64,000 bases of DNA from Candidatus Enterococcus huntleyi (GTDB taxonomy: Bacteria > Bacillota > Bacilli > Lactobacillales > Enterococcaceae), in NCBI RefSeq assembly GCF_009933175.1, contig NZ_MAEJ01000027.1, positions 62,001 to 126,000 on the forward strand. The letters are read 5' to 3'. A program made the position numbers and the translations under genes. Below, piece after piece: positions 1-10,525 of this stretch. Position 1 is the first letter of the stretch; each line of letters starts with the position of its first letter. The notes below the pieces were generated by a model. It saw only the letters and a program-made list of their open reading frames with translations. It had not been told where the DNA came from and did not search any database.

Positions 1-1304
1 GACGATCAACCATCCTGTCGCTGACGTCGATTTTTCTAGGCTTGGCGATTGCCTTAGGTTCGATTGTGGTGGTTACGGCACTGGATTATACGAATAATTT
101 TAAGTCGTTTGCTGATTTTACGCTGACGTCAACCTATCATCCAGACGGACTTGAAACAACTTATGATGAAACTTATTTGTCAGTTACGCTAGAAGAAGCT
201 GACTATCTCACTTCATTAGAAGGTATTGAAAAAGCTGAGGTTGTCTATGGTGGTTATATTAAGATTGATTACGAGGAGACGGTTTGGCAGCCGTATCTTA
301 GGGATAGTGCTGAGAGGTTTAATTTAGGGGAAGAGGATACTAAGATTGAAATGCAAGAGTTGAAGCGGGACCCGTATACTACCCTATTAATTGCCGATAA
401 CAGCTATCTTGATCAATTAGAAAAACATGTTCAGGATAATCAATTACCGCTAGATGTGCAAGGCTTACGAGTGGGCACAAGTGTCGTGAGTACAGAAGGT
501 ATGGGGTTCTCAGAAAAATTATTGAAAAAAACTTATTCTGAGATTGGCCAGACAATTCATTTAACGGCTGTTCAAACAAATTCACAACCAGTGACAAAGC
601 AGTTCGGTGGCTATTTTGACTCAACCGTTGAAGGCTCGCCACACCTCTATTACCCATTTAAGATAGGGCCAGAGTTAATTATGAATGAGTCTAGCTTCTT
701 AGAATTAGGGCTTTCAAAACGACCGCTAGAGATTAGTCTCTATGTTGAGGAAGAGAAAGAGCCTGTTATTAAACAAAAGCTAAAAAAACTCATAGCAAAG
801 AAAACAGCGGATCTTCCTCCAAGTGAACAGGAATTTAAATTACCTCATCTAAATATCAATTCTGAGAGATTAGCGGAGGCACAGGATGAGATTAAAACGA
901 TGAAAATCGCGATGTATTCGATCAGTTTCTTACTGGTGAGTTTAGGCTTAGTTAATTATATCAACACAACGATCAGCGGACTTTTGAGCAGAAGAAGCGA
1001 GTTTGCTGTGATGGAAAGTATCGGCATGACAAGAAAACAACTAAGAAAGCTATTGATTCTTGAAGGATTATTTTATAGTGGCGTCTCTTCCTTATTACTC
1101 GCGACGATTGGTTCAACTGGGCTAGTGCTGCTGTTCAAGCTGGTCAAATCACGACTTGGCTATGCGCAGTTTTTCTTTCCATATCTCCCGATGTTGGTGA
1201 TTATTTGTAGTTTATTTCTTATCTGTACTAGCATCCCGTTATTTATCTATCGCCGAATTACTCATCAAAGTGTGATTGAGCGCTTGCGGGAGACGATGGA
1301 ATAG
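1..1304 (+). CDS. FtsX-family ABC transporter permease, 5'-truncated by the window edge
   Basis: The reading frame is open from the first bases of the window, so the N-terminus lies upstream; about 433 residues are visible. A membrane helix at the visible start (LGLAIALGSIVVV) is followed by a roughly 240-residue extracytoplasmic region. The C-terminal 120 residues hold three hydrophobic segments around SRRSEFAVMESIGMTRKQL, the usual FtsX-domain signature of MacB/FtsX-type permeases. Such permeases work with a separate ATPase in lipid, peptide or antimicrobial handling; the partner is not in view. Only 3 nt separate it from the next gene, so the two are probably co-transcribed. The family assignment is good; the substrate is unknown. 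Confidence 0.8.
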   Translation, partial: RSTILSLTSIFLGLAIALGSIVVVTALDYTNNFKSFADFTLTSTYHPDGLETTYDETYLSVTLEEADYLTSLEGIEKAEVVYGGYIKIDYEETVWQPYLRDSAERFNLGEEDTKIEMQELKRDPYTTLLIADNSYLDQLEKHVQDNQLPLDVQGLRVGTSVVSTEGMGFSEKLLKKTYSEIGQTIHLTAVQTNSQPVTKQFGGYFDSTVEGSPHLYYPFKIGPELIMNESSFLELGLSKRPLEISLYVEEEKEPVIKQKLKKLIAKKTADLPPSEQEFKLPHLNINSERLAEAQDEIKTMKIAMYSISFLLVSLGLVNYINTTISGLLSRRSEFAVMESIGMTRKQLRKLLILEGLFYSGVSSLLLATIGSTGLVLLFKLVKSRLGYAQFFFPYLPMLVIICSLFLICTSIPLFIYRRITHQSVIERLRETME

Positions 1305-1307
1305 CAG

Positions 1308-3014
1308 ATGAAAGGGAAAATACAATTGATTTTTACACAAAATAAAAAGAGTTATCTCCTCATCGCAGGATTCGCGGGCCTCTTCATTATGCCGCACCTG
1401 TTGAGCCAAAATATGATTATCGGCTCGGATGCAATTTTCCACTTTAATCGCTTCTATGATACCGCCCAACAGATCCGCGAGGGGAATTTCAATTATTTTA
1501 TTAGCCAATATGGCTTTCAACAGTCCGGCCGGATCGTCAACGCATTCTACGGACCATTCCTAGCCTATCTTCACGGCTTGATTGTCTTACTCAGTAAAAA
1601 TTGGTTCGTCTATCAAGTTAGCGCCAATTTTCTCTTGTATGTGCTGTCGGGTAGTTCGATGTTAACTTTCCTAAAGTCAGGGGGCTTAAGCACGGCGAGA
1701 TGTCGACTAGGTGCCGTACTATATATGTCGTCTTTTGCCATTTTATATTGGGTCATGCGTCAAGGATTTACCAGCTGGGGTGCGGCCGTTTTACCGCTCA
1801 GTTTGAGTATTATCTTTGAAGTTATCGCACAGAAAAAGGTGCCAAAGTATAAATTAGCTCTAGGCATGGCGCTGCTCTTTCAGACGCATTTACTGACGGC
1901 GTTCTTTGGTGGACTAATCTATTTGCCAATCTTTTCTTACGCGTTTATTCAGAGTAAAGAGAAGAGACGATTTGTCGGGTCATTTATCAGAGAAGTTAGT
2001 CTCTTCGTTTTATTAACCCTTAATCTGTGGTTTGCTTATGCGACGGTTGCACGAGAAAATACACTGGCAACACCTTTTGTGAATGCTACTATGAGTTCAA
2101 ATACAATCAATCAGGGGAGTTTTTATTGGCTAGTCAATCCAGTCAGCTTGTTGGTAATTCTGATAATCGTTTTGTTCAAAATTTTGACGAGTTGGCAGAA
2201 AACTTCAATCCAAAATAAGCTGTTGTTTTCAATTATGCTGTTCTTTTTACTCTTATCGACAAGCTTGATTCCATGGAATCAATTGGTGGCTCGCTCAATC
2301 CAAATCGTCGAGTTGATTCAGTTTCCTTTTCGCTTCTTTGTGCCGGTGACGATTCTTGCCATTTATTTATTTTTGGCGCTGGTCGATGTCGGGAAGCTGG
2401 GCAAATTGTTGGTTTTAGGCAGTAGTGTCCAGGTGCTGCTATTATCCGCAGTCACGTTAGCCACTTGGGAGTCGCCGACAGATTATATCAAGGCCGGCTC
2501 AAAAGTCACGCTTGCTGACAAAGATAGTTCGGTCATCAAAGTAGCTTTTCATGCAGAGGACAAACAACTGGCACTCTCATGGGTCGAAAAACCCACGCCA
2601 GATTATGTACCCTTGTATGGAAAAGTGACAAAAAATAAATACAGCTTATATGAAGAAAAAATCGTTCAAAAAAACAAAGAATTTGAGAAAGAGATCGGAA
2701 ATTCTACTTTAGTCGTCCATGTAAAGCAAAATAACGACGCGGAAGAAACGGAAGTAGAATTACCGATTACTGTCTATAAACAGACGGTGCTACGTTCTGG
2801 GGGCAAAGAAATCCCTCACGACCAAATCAAGTTTGGCACAATCGGCACGCCGATTATTCCAAAAGAACTGATTAAAAACCAAAAAGTCGAAGTTTCTTAT
2901 CAGATGCCAGGGACGAAGATTTTTATTTCAGTGACACTTTTAAGTTGGGGAATAGCGTTAGTTGGCTGGAGAAGAAACGCTAGACGGAAGGCTACCAGGC
3001 AAGCGTCCTTATGA
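1308..3014 (+). CDS. Large polytopic membrane protein, possibly GT-C glycosyltransferase-like
   Basis: A 568-residue protein with about ten predicted membrane helices and a soluble, charged region at about residues 390-525 before a last helix. The first extracytoplasmic loop has GSDAIFHFNRFYDTAQQIREG-type acidic and aromatic residues, in the place where GT-C lipid-linked-sugar transferases carry their catalytic Asp; similar proteins are annotated as YfhO-like or 6-pyruvoyl-tetrahydropterin-synthase-related membrane proteins. It follows the FtsX-type permease by 3 nt and probably shares its transcript. No catalytic activity can be proved from sequence. The start ATG sits directly after the upstream stop, with a weak Shine-Dalgarno inside the preceding gene. 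Confidence 0.6.
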   Translation: MKGKIQLIFTQNKKSYLLIAGFAGLFIMPHLLSQNMIIGSDAIFHFNRFYDTAQQIREGNFNYFISQYGFQQSGRIVNAFYGPFLAYLHGLIVLLSKNWFVYQVSANFLLYVLSGSSMLTFLKSGGLSTARCRLGAVLYMSSFAILYWVMRQGFTSWGAAVLPLSLSIIFEVIAQKKVPKYKLALGMALLFQTHLLTAFFGGLIYLPIFSYAFIQSKEKRRFVGSFIREVSLFVLLTLNLWFAYATVARENTLATPFVNATMSSNTINQGSFYWLVNPVSLLVILIIVLFKILTSWQKTSIQNKLLFSIMLFFLLLSTSLIPWNQLVARSIQIVELIQFPFRFFVPVTILAIYLFLALVDVGKLGKLLVLGSSVQVLLLSAVTLATWESPTDYIKAGSKVTLADKDSSVIKVAFHAEDKQLALSWVEKPTPDYVPLYGKVTKNKYSLYEEKIVQKNKEFEKEIGNSTLVVHVKQNNDAEETEVELPITVYKQTVLRSGGKEIPHDQIKFGTIGTPIIPKELIKNQKVEVSYQMPGTKIFISVTLLSWGIALVGWRRNARRKATRQASL

Positions 3015-3102
3015 AGGCGCAGGGAGTGGGATGCTTTTTCTATCTCCTAATTCGCACCAAAAATTTTACGCAACTGAACCGACAGTAAAATCAGAATTTT
3101 TC

Positions 3103-3131
3103 TTGACACAAGGGGTCATAACTTGTATTAT
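3103..3131 (+). promoter_or_regulatory. Sigma-A promoter of pyrG
   Basis: TTGACA at 3103-3108 and TATTAT at 3126-3131 are separated by 17 nt. Seven nt downstream the sequence reads GGGC (3139-3142), the initiation sequence expected for CTP-sensitive pyrG transcripts. Confidence 0.85.
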
Positions 3132-3138
3132 ATTGCTT

Positions 3139-3220
3139 GGGCACCTTTCTAAAAGGTCAGTTGTTTACACGTAAATAATAGCTCCCTATTCACTATGAAT
3201 GGGGAGTTTTCTTTTTTTAT
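3139..3220 (+). promoter_or_regulatory. pyrG leader attenuator (GGG-start, C/U-rich terminator stem)
   Basis: The transcript probably starts GGGC at 3139. A 10-bp hairpin follows: 3182-3191 pairs with 3197-3206 (loop 3192-3196), then a T-rich run. Its 5' arm contains GCTCCCT. In Bacillus subtilis pyrG, low CTP makes RNA polymerase stall at the C after GGG and add extra Gs; the poly-G tail pairs with the C/U-rich 5' arm and blocks the terminator. The same parts are all present here (promoter, GGGC start, GCUCCCU arm, terminator). The mechanism is inferred by analogy. Confidence 0.8.
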
Positions 3221-3227
3221 TTACTAA

Positions 3228-4889
<1,662 letters not shown>

Positions 4890-4926
4890 TCGCTTAGCGA
4901 CTAAGCAGCTATTTATAGGACCAATA

Positions 4927-4964
4927 AAAAGAAGTTTGGGATAATCCCCAAACTTCTTTTTTTT
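4927..4964. terminator. Bidirectional terminator between pyrG and the response-regulator gene
   Basis: AAAAGAAGTTTGGG (4927-4940) and CCCCAAACTTCTTTT (4946-4960) form a long stem with A-rich and T-rich flanks, so it can stop transcription from both sides. The convergent response-regulator stop codon lies at its edge. Confidence 0.85.
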
Positions 4965-6534
4965 ATACAAATGAACGATTGCGGAATTCTTTCGGTGAAA
5001 TTTCTTCTTTTTTCTTAAATAAATAACTAAAATAGTTAGGATCATTGTAGCCGATATCAAAGGCAATAGATGAGAGCTTTTCATTAGTTTCTACTAGTAA
5101 TTTCTTCGCTGATTCGATTCGACAATTGGTCAAGTATTCGATAAATGTGCTGCCAATTGATTGTGAGAAGACGGTGCTGAAATGAGCAGGGCTTAGATTT
5201 ACATGATTCGCAACAACATTTAAGGAAATGTTAGGATCAGAAAAGTTTTCTTCAATGTAGTTGATTGCTTTTTTTATAATTGTTTGATGTTTAAACATCA
5301 CTGAGTTTTGCGGTGATTGAATTAGGAAAAGTAAAATTTTTCGGACCAATTTTTTATATTCTGTTAAGGAAGAGACAATCAGCGTTAAGTCCTCAATTGT
5401 GGTTAAAATTTCAATTTCCGTAGGTAAAGGCACTTGATTTTTACCTTGAACGAGCTTAATCAATTCAGTTAAAACGTAGAAGCGCAAGAAAATGTTTTGC
5501 TGTTCATCATCTGTTGGAATGCCCGTCAGTTCACTAATAAAGGAATCAATATTTTCCAAATCTAAGGCTGACACCATCTTCGTCAAATTTAGTTGAAATG
5601 GATTTATTAGCGTCGCATCCCGTTCTTTAAACATTTCATCATAGCTGATAATTTCAACTTTATTTAAATCACCATACGTAGCAAGCAGTGATTCTGTTAA
5701 ATGAAAGGAGCGAGGAATTTCGCTAATCCGATTCACAATCGGTCCAAAGGCAACAGAGACTGGATTGCTGTGTTCTTTTCGTAGTTCACTCACAAGGGAT
5801 TCCGCTAATTGATAACAGGTTTCTAGTAATTGAGCGCGATCTTTTTGAAAAACCAAAAATTTTATATACTTCGACGAGATACTAGAGAAAATTAAGGAAG
5901 AATCATTGTCAAACAGATAGTTTAGTTGGTTATTAAAATAATATTGTTCTTCGAATTTCTTTATATTTTGATTTTTTACGAGTAGAACGGCATACTTTTG
6001 CCCTAATAAAGAACGATCTAGGCTATTGGATTTGATTTGAACTTCTTCCATCGAGAGGGAGCCCTTGAATAGGCAGTTTAAGAAGTGATTCTTTTTCAAT
6101 TCAAATAAGATTTTTTCATCTTTCTTTTTGGTTCGATCATGATTCTTTCTTTGACTATCTAAGTCGTGAATTACGCGGGTCAGAGCGTTAGCTAGTTCAC
6201 TTTCCTTGATAGGTTTTAATAAATATTCGTCGGCTTTAATTTGAATAGCGGTCCTCATGTAGCCAAAATCATCAAAGCCTGTCAAAAATAGAACACGTAT
6301 CCAAGGGAACCGTTTTTTGACTTCAGTGGCAAATGTCACCCCGTCCATGAAAGGCATTTTGATGTCAGTCAAAATAATGTCTGGTTGTAAATCAATAATA
6401 GCCGAAAGCCCCATCTCGCCATCTGAAGCTTCTCCCGAAAAGCTCAGCGCTAGACTCTCAGAAAGCTGAAGTAATTGATTACGGAGATTTTCTCTAATTA
6501 AAGGTTCATCTTCCACGATAAATACACTATACAT
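4963..6534 (-). CDS. AraC-type response regulator (YesN-like)
   Basis: About 523 residues. An N-terminal CheY-like receiver (residues 1-120) has the acidic pair in VEDE, the phospho-acceptor Asp57 in ILTDIKMP and a Lys in LLKP. A middle region of about 280 residues follows, then a C-terminal AraC helix-turn-helix pair (about 425-520) ending GYNDPNYFSYLFKK and SPKEFRN. The start chosen is the ATG at 6534, which has GGAGG upstream and overlaps the kinase gene by 8 bp (translational coupling); a longer in-frame extension lacks a ribosome site. With the kinase and sugar-binding lipoprotein it forms a sensory unit that probably activates the divergent importer operon. Confidence 0.9.
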   Translation of the reverse strand: MYSVFIVEDEPLIRENLRNQLLQLSESLALSFSGEASDGEMGLSAIIDLQPDIILTDIKMPFMDGVTFATEVKKRFPWIRVLFLTGFDDFGYMRTAIQIKADEYLLKPIKESELANALTRVIHDLDSQRKNHDRTKKKDEKILFELKKNHFLNCLFKGSLSMEEVQIKSNSLDRSLLGQKYAVLLVKNQNIKKFEEQYYFNNQLNYLFDNDSSLIFSSISSKYIKFLVFQKDRAQLLETCYQLAESLVSELRKEHSNPVSVAFGPIVNRISEIPRSFHLTESLLATYGDLNKVEIISYDEMFKERDATLINPFQLNLTKMVSALDLENIDSFISELTGIPTDDEQQNIFLRFYVLTELIKLVQGKNQVPLPTEIEILTTIEDLTLIVSSLTEYKKLVRKILLFLIQSPQNSVMFKHQTIIKKAINYIEENFSDPNISLNVVANHVNLSPAHFSTVFSQSIGSTFIEYLTNCRIESAKKLLVETNEKLSSIAFDIGYNDPNYFSYLFKKKEEISPKEFRNRSFV

Positions 6535-7987
6535 TACGTAATTCCTCCATTTTTGGTAGAATTTTATTGTTTTTTGGAACAGAGATGAGGACACGCGTTC
6601 CTTGGTTATAGACACTATCAATTTTCAGTTTTGCAGCTTCGCCATAGTAGAGCTTTAAGCGGCGATGAACATTGTAGAGGCCATAACCAGATTCGAAAGT
6701 AGAAGGGGATTCATTGTTTAAATTATTGCGGACTTCTTGTAAACGCTCAGGAGTCATGCCAATGCCATTATCTGTGATGTAAAATGACAGAGCCTCACTA
6801 TCTTCTTTCACCTCGAGTTGCACAGTTCCAACATCTCGTATAAATTTAGTTCCATGATAAACGGCATTTTCAATAATCGGCTGAAGAATCATTTTTAAGA
6901 CGATATAATCTTCTATTTGTGGCACGGAAATGGTATAAGAAAGCATTTTACCATAACGTATTTTCAATATTTTGAGGTAATCCTCGACATGTCGAATTTC
7001 CTTTGAGAGGGGAATCCAGTCTTTCCCCTTGCTCAAAGAAATCCGGAAAAAATCAGATAGAGCAAAGGTCATTTCTTTAACTGTCTGTAACTCTCCTTGA
7101 TCGACGAGAGCCAAGATCGCATCCAATGAATTATAGATAAAATGTGGAGTAATTTGTGCTTGCAGGGTCCGCACCTCACTTTGAGCGAGATGATGCTGCT
7201 TCTCGGCATTTTCTCCAATCAATGTATTAAGATTATCGGCCATCGTGTTCATGCTAATACTTAAATTAGAAAGCTCAGAAAGCGGCGAAACATTTGAGCG
7301 ATAGTCCAGATGGCCATTAGAAAATTCTGTAGCTAATTTGACTAAATCATCGATTGGCTGTTGGATTTTCTTCTCAATAAACTTTTGGGTGCGGCGACTA
7401 AAGAAAAAGATGCTGGCAATAATCACCAATTCTGCAAAAGTCAGGAGTAAAATAGACCTCGTTATTTCTGCGCTTCGTTTCCCCGCAATATCGATTTCGA
7501 CATGGACGAAGTCTTGCAAGATATCATAGAGTAGCTGATTGACTGAATCAATTTGTTCCATAATTACTTCATTTTCTTGCACAGGTTTTTCTAACGTCAC
7601 ATTCTCTAAAATCTTCTCCAGGTATTTTTCCATTGTATCTAGCGTGCGCAAAGCAACATCTAGGGTGCTTTTTTCAGTCGCAGTATTCGCATTCTCGCTG
7701 ATTCTATTAATATCTGCTCTTAATTCAACGGTGATGCCTTTTTGCGTATAGCTGCTAGGTTTGATTTGCCCAAAAACCACATCCCACATTTCTTCTAAGA
7801 CTTTATTTTTCACCTTTGTTGATATTTCATTGGCAGACTGGATATTTTCTATGGAATTTTGATAGATGAAAATATAACGAGTATAGAAAAATATACTGAA
7901 CAGGATAGGTAAAATAGCGATAAGCAACATCATCTTATTTGATTGTGAAAAAATCTTTTTTATGCTGTCTGTCTTAGTCATCATCAA
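6527..7987 (-). CDS. Sensor histidine kinase, YesM/LytS class
   Basis: A 486-residue membrane kinase. An N-terminal helix (about 19-40), an extracytoplasmic region (about 40-175) and a second helix lead into a HAMP-like linker. The His_kinase domain has QITPHFIYNSLDA with the phospho-acceptor His, followed by an HATPase domain with the N box (IIENAVYHG) and G box (DNGIGM). This is the HPK7-type architecture paired with AraC-type regulators. Its gene is downstream of a sugar-binding lipoprotein that probably presents ligand to the sensor domain, as XylFII does for LytS in Clostridium beijerinckii. GAGGAG precedes a run of three ATGs; the first is used here. Confidence 0.9.
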   Translation of the reverse strand: MMMTKTDSIKKIFSQSNKMMLLIAILPILFSIFFYTRYIFIYQNSIENIQSANEISTKVKNKVLEEMWDVVFGQIKPSSYTQKGITVELRADINRISENANTATEKSTLDVALRTLDTMEKYLEKILENVTLEKPVQENEVIMEQIDSVNQLLYDILQDFVHVEIDIAGKRSAEITRSILLLTFAELVIIASIFFFSRRTQKFIEKKIQQPIDDLVKLATEFSNGHLDYRSNVSPLSELSNLSISMNTMADNLNTLIGENAEKQHHLAQSEVRTLQAQITPHFIYNSLDAILALVDQGELQTVKEMTFALSDFFRISLSKGKDWIPLSKEIRHVEDYLKILKIRYGKMLSYTISVPQIEDYIVLKMILQPIIENAVYHGTKFIRDVGTVQLEVKEDSEALSFYITDNGIGMTPERLQEVRNNLNNESPSTFESGYGLYNVHRRLKLYYGEAAKLKIDSVYNQGTRVLISVPKNNKILPKMEELRNV

Positions 7988-7993
7988 GGCTCC

Positions 7994-8959
7994 TCAATAA
8001 TTTCGTGTCGGGATCGCATCCAGTTGGGATTGATCTGAGAAAATCGTTTCAGGCATGTAGATTTCTTGGGGAATGCTTTGATTGTTGAAATAGCGAGAAA
8101 TAGTGTTCCGCACATACCAACCTGCATTGGGATTACACTCGACCACAGCATTTATGCGCCCTTTTTTTAGTTGAGTAATCATATCTTCTTGCCCGTCAAT
8201 CGTGATGATAACGAGATCCTTTTTCACCTTGTGCGCGTCTAACGCGTCTAAGGCGCCGTGCGTCATTTCATCATTATGACTAAATAAGATATCAATATCT
8301 TCTAATAATCCCTCTTCAATTAGTTTATTCATCTGCTCTTTGCCTTTTAGACGGATATAATCAGCATCTCTTGTTAGCGTAATGTTCATACGTGGATCAC
8401 GTTGGATAGTTTCCATAAATCCATCATGACGAAGAGTCGTCGGAGAAGTGGAGGACAGACCTTTTAGCTCGAGAATATTGATGTGTTCTTTTTCTTTGTC
8501 CTTAAAATAGTTATAGGCATATAAGCCAGCTCGATTGCCCTCAGCTTTGAAGCTAGGTCCTATATGTGTTAAAAACAACGAGTTATCTGTAATATTCACA
8601 TTTCTATCTGTTATGATTACGGGGATGCCAGCATCTTTTGCTTCCTTTAAGACAGGCTCCCAGCCGTCTTCTTTTAAAGGAGTAAAAATGATGATATCAA
8701 CCTTGTAAGCGATAAATGTACGTATATCTTGAATCTGTCGTTCTTGATTCATGAAACCATTTCGATAGAGTACTTGGTAGTTTTCTTTGCCTAACTCTTC
8801 CTTAATAGACTCTGTATGTCGCTTTCGCCAGTTGCTTTCTGTCCCTGATTGGGAAAATCCGACAACAATTGCCGCTTTCTCCTCCTTTTGCGGTTGCGTA
8901 CAGGAGGTAAGAAGAACGAGTATCAGCATCATCAATAAGAATCCAGTTTTCTTTAACAA
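7994..8959 (-). CDS. Sugar-binding sensory lipoprotein (type-1 periplasmic-binding fold)
   Basis: About 321 residues with a lipoprotein signal (lipobox LLTSC, Cys about 20). The mature part has the ribose/galactose-type binding fold: VVGFSQSGTESNWR at the first strand, VDIIIFTPLKEDGW, GIPVIITDR, and ITIDGQ near the C-terminal lobe. It is close to YtfQ-like binding proteins. The start chosen is the TTG at 8959, with AAAGGGG 8 nt upstream; the TTG at 8977 would overlap that ribosome site. It is first in an operon with the histidine kinase and response regulator and has no permease of its own, so a sensory role is more likely than transport. The ligand is not proven; xylose, arabinose or galactose are candidates. 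Confidence 0.85.
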   Translation of the reverse strand: MLKKTGFLLMMLILVLLTSCTQPQKEEKAAIVVGFSQSGTESNWRKRHTESIKEELGKENYQVLYRNGFMNQERQIQDIRTFIAYKVDIIIFTPLKEDGWEPVLKEAKDAGIPVIITDRNVNITDNSLFLTHIGPSFKAEGNRAGLYAYNYFKDKEKEHINILELKGLSSTSPTTLRHDGFMETIQRDPRMNITLTRDADYIRLKGKEQMNKLIEEGLLEDIDILFSHNDEMTHGALDALDAHKVKKDLVIITIDGQEDMITQLKKGRINAVVECNPNAGWYVRNTISRYFNNQSIPQEIYMPETIFSDQSQLDAIPTRNY

Positions 8960-9148
8960 ACAACCAACCCCTTTCAACCCCTTTTCTTGTACACGTATTG
9001 TAACAAATATTTACAGCTAATGAAATCGCTATCAAAAAATCGAATCAAAGTTCGAAAAATAATCAAGAGAATAAAAAAATATTCAAGTTTTTCCTCCAAA
9101 AAAGGGCGAGGAAAAAAAAGATTTGAAGAACTTACGAATAAATATCAA

Positions 9149-9162
9149 TGTAAACGCTTTTA
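9149..9162. promoter_or_regulatory. cre-like site (CcpA) upstream of chvE
   Basis: TGTAAACGCTTTTA matches 13 of 14 positions of the catabolite-responsive element TGWAANCGNTNWCA. It lies 56 nt before the chvE start, in the promoter region, so CcpA repression of the importer is likely. The rest of the 258-bp divergent region is A-rich with no convincing second operator. Confidence 0.65.
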
Positions 9163-9217
9163 TTATCCGCTACTATTAGATTGTACTAATAAATAATTAT
9201 TTGGAGGAGTTAAAAAA

Positions 9218-10312
9218 ATGACGAATCACTTAAAAAAAGGGTTGTTGGCAGCACTGACATTATTTATGGGAATCACTTTAGTTGCCTGTGGCAGTAGCTC
9301 AGACAAAGCAGAGAAATCGGATAAAGCGTATATAGGCATTGCAATGCCTACTAAATCAGCAGAACGTTGGATTGCTGATGGGGAAAACATGGTTAAACAA
9401 TTAGAAGAAAAAGGCTACAAAACAGATTTACAGTACGGCGAAGACAAGGTAGAGAACCAAGCAGCGCAAATTGAAAACATGATTACTAAAGGGGTAGATA
9501 TATTAGTTATTGCTTCAATTGATGGTTCAGCTTTAACCGATGTCTTAGAAAAAGCGGATAAAGAAGGCATCAAGGTAATTGCCTATGACCGTCTATTAAT
9601 GAATTCAGAAAATGTCGATTATTATGCAACCTTTGATAACTTCAGTGTAGGTGTTTTACAAGCTTCTTATATTGAAGACAAATTAGGTCTTAAAGATGGC
9701 AAAGGTCCATTTAATATCGAGTTGTTTGGTGGTTCACCAGATGATAATAATGCCTTGATTAATTACAACGGAGTTATTTCAGTGTTACAACCGTATTTTG
9801 ACAGTGGCCAATTAGTTGTTCCTTCTGGTCAAACAAAATTCAATCAAATCGCTACTCTACGTTGGGATGGTTCAACTGCCCAAGCTCGTATGGATAACCT
9901 ACTAAGTGCCAATTATACAGATAAAAAGCTAGATACAGTGCTTTCACCGTATGATCCAATTGGCTTAGGAATTATTTCTTCATTAAAAGGCGTCGGTTAT
10001 GGGACTGCGGACAAACCAATTCCTGTCATTACCGGTCAAGATGCGACAATTGCTGGGGTTAAATCAATTATCGCTGGCGAACAAACACAGACTGTCTTTA
10101 AAGATACGCGAACACTTGCAAAAAACACGATTGAAATGATCGAAGCAATCACAAAGGATAAAGAAGTCCCTGTGAATGATACAGAAACGTATGATAATGG
10201 CGTTAAAGTTGTACCAACCTACTTGGCAAATCCAATCTCTGTCGATAAAGAAAATTATAAAGAAGAGTTGATCGATACTGAGTACTATAGTGCAGATGAT
10301 TTAGGCCAATAA
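9218..10312 (+). CDS. chvE: Monosaccharide ABC transporter substrate-binding lipoprotein (ChvE family)
   Basis: A 364-residue lipoprotein with signal peptide and lipobox LVACG (Cys about 24). The mature protein has the type-1 binding fold of the ChvE/multiple-monosaccharide family: [14 protein letters not shown] at the start, [23 protein letters not shown] and PVITGQDA. It delivers sugars such as xylose, arabinose, galactose or glucose to the MmsB permease. GGAGGAG lies 8 nt before the ATG. It is the first gene of chvE-mmsA-mmsB and faces the divergent sensor operon. A large hairpin separates it from mmsA, which should keep the binding protein more abundant than the membrane parts. Confidence 0.9.
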   Translation: MTNHLKKGLLAALTLFMGITLVACGSSSDKAEKSDKAYIGIAMPTKSAERWIADGENMVKQLEEKGYKTDLQYGEDKVENQAAQIENMITKGVDILVIASIDGSALTDVLEKADKEGIKVIAYDRLLMNSENVDYYATFDNFSVGVLQASYIEDKLGLKDGKGPFNIELFGGSPDDNNALINYNGVISVLQPYFDSGQLVVPSGQTKFNQIATLRWDGSTAQARMDNLLSANYTDKKLDTVLSPYDPIGLGIISSLKGVGYGTADKPIPVITGQDATIAGVKSIIAGEQTQTVFKDTRTLAKNTIEMIEAITKDKEVPVNDTETYDNGVKVVPTYLANPISVDKENYKEELIDTEYYSADDLGQ

Positions 10313-10420
10313 GCTATTTTTGGAAATTTTATCAAATGAGCAATAAATCAGATTTTCTAGTGGATTATTTTAGGCATCATATTAAGAATAATCGAGTGGA
10401 AAATTAGTTATGGTGTCAAG

Positions 10421-10503
10421 AGCTAGGTGAAAAGCGAAGACTAATTGACGAATAGGCTTCCTTCAATCAGTTGAAATAAAGCTTATAACCTAGCTTCTTT
10501 TTT
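10421..10503 (+). promoter_or_regulatory. Long hairpin between chvE and mmsA (attenuator or 3'-end stabiliser)
   Basis: AGCTAGGT (10421-10428) pairs exactly with ACCTAGCT (10488-10495), with AAGC/GCTT pairing further inside and a T-rich run right after. An inner TTCAA-TCAG-TTGAA hairpin lies within. It looks like a partial terminator that lowers mmsAB expression relative to chvE. Inferred from structure only. Confidence 0.6.
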
Positions 10504-10525
10504 ATTGAAAAAAAGGAGTGAGAAC

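Noticed and set aside
2962-3174. 70-codon frame running into the pyrG promoter region
   Set aside because: It overlaps the end of the membrane-protein gene and the pyrG promoter and leader; no coding character.
8987-9196. Lys-rich 69-codon frame in the chvE upstream region
   Set aside because: Low-complexity, A-rich promoter DNA containing the cre site; no ribosome site.
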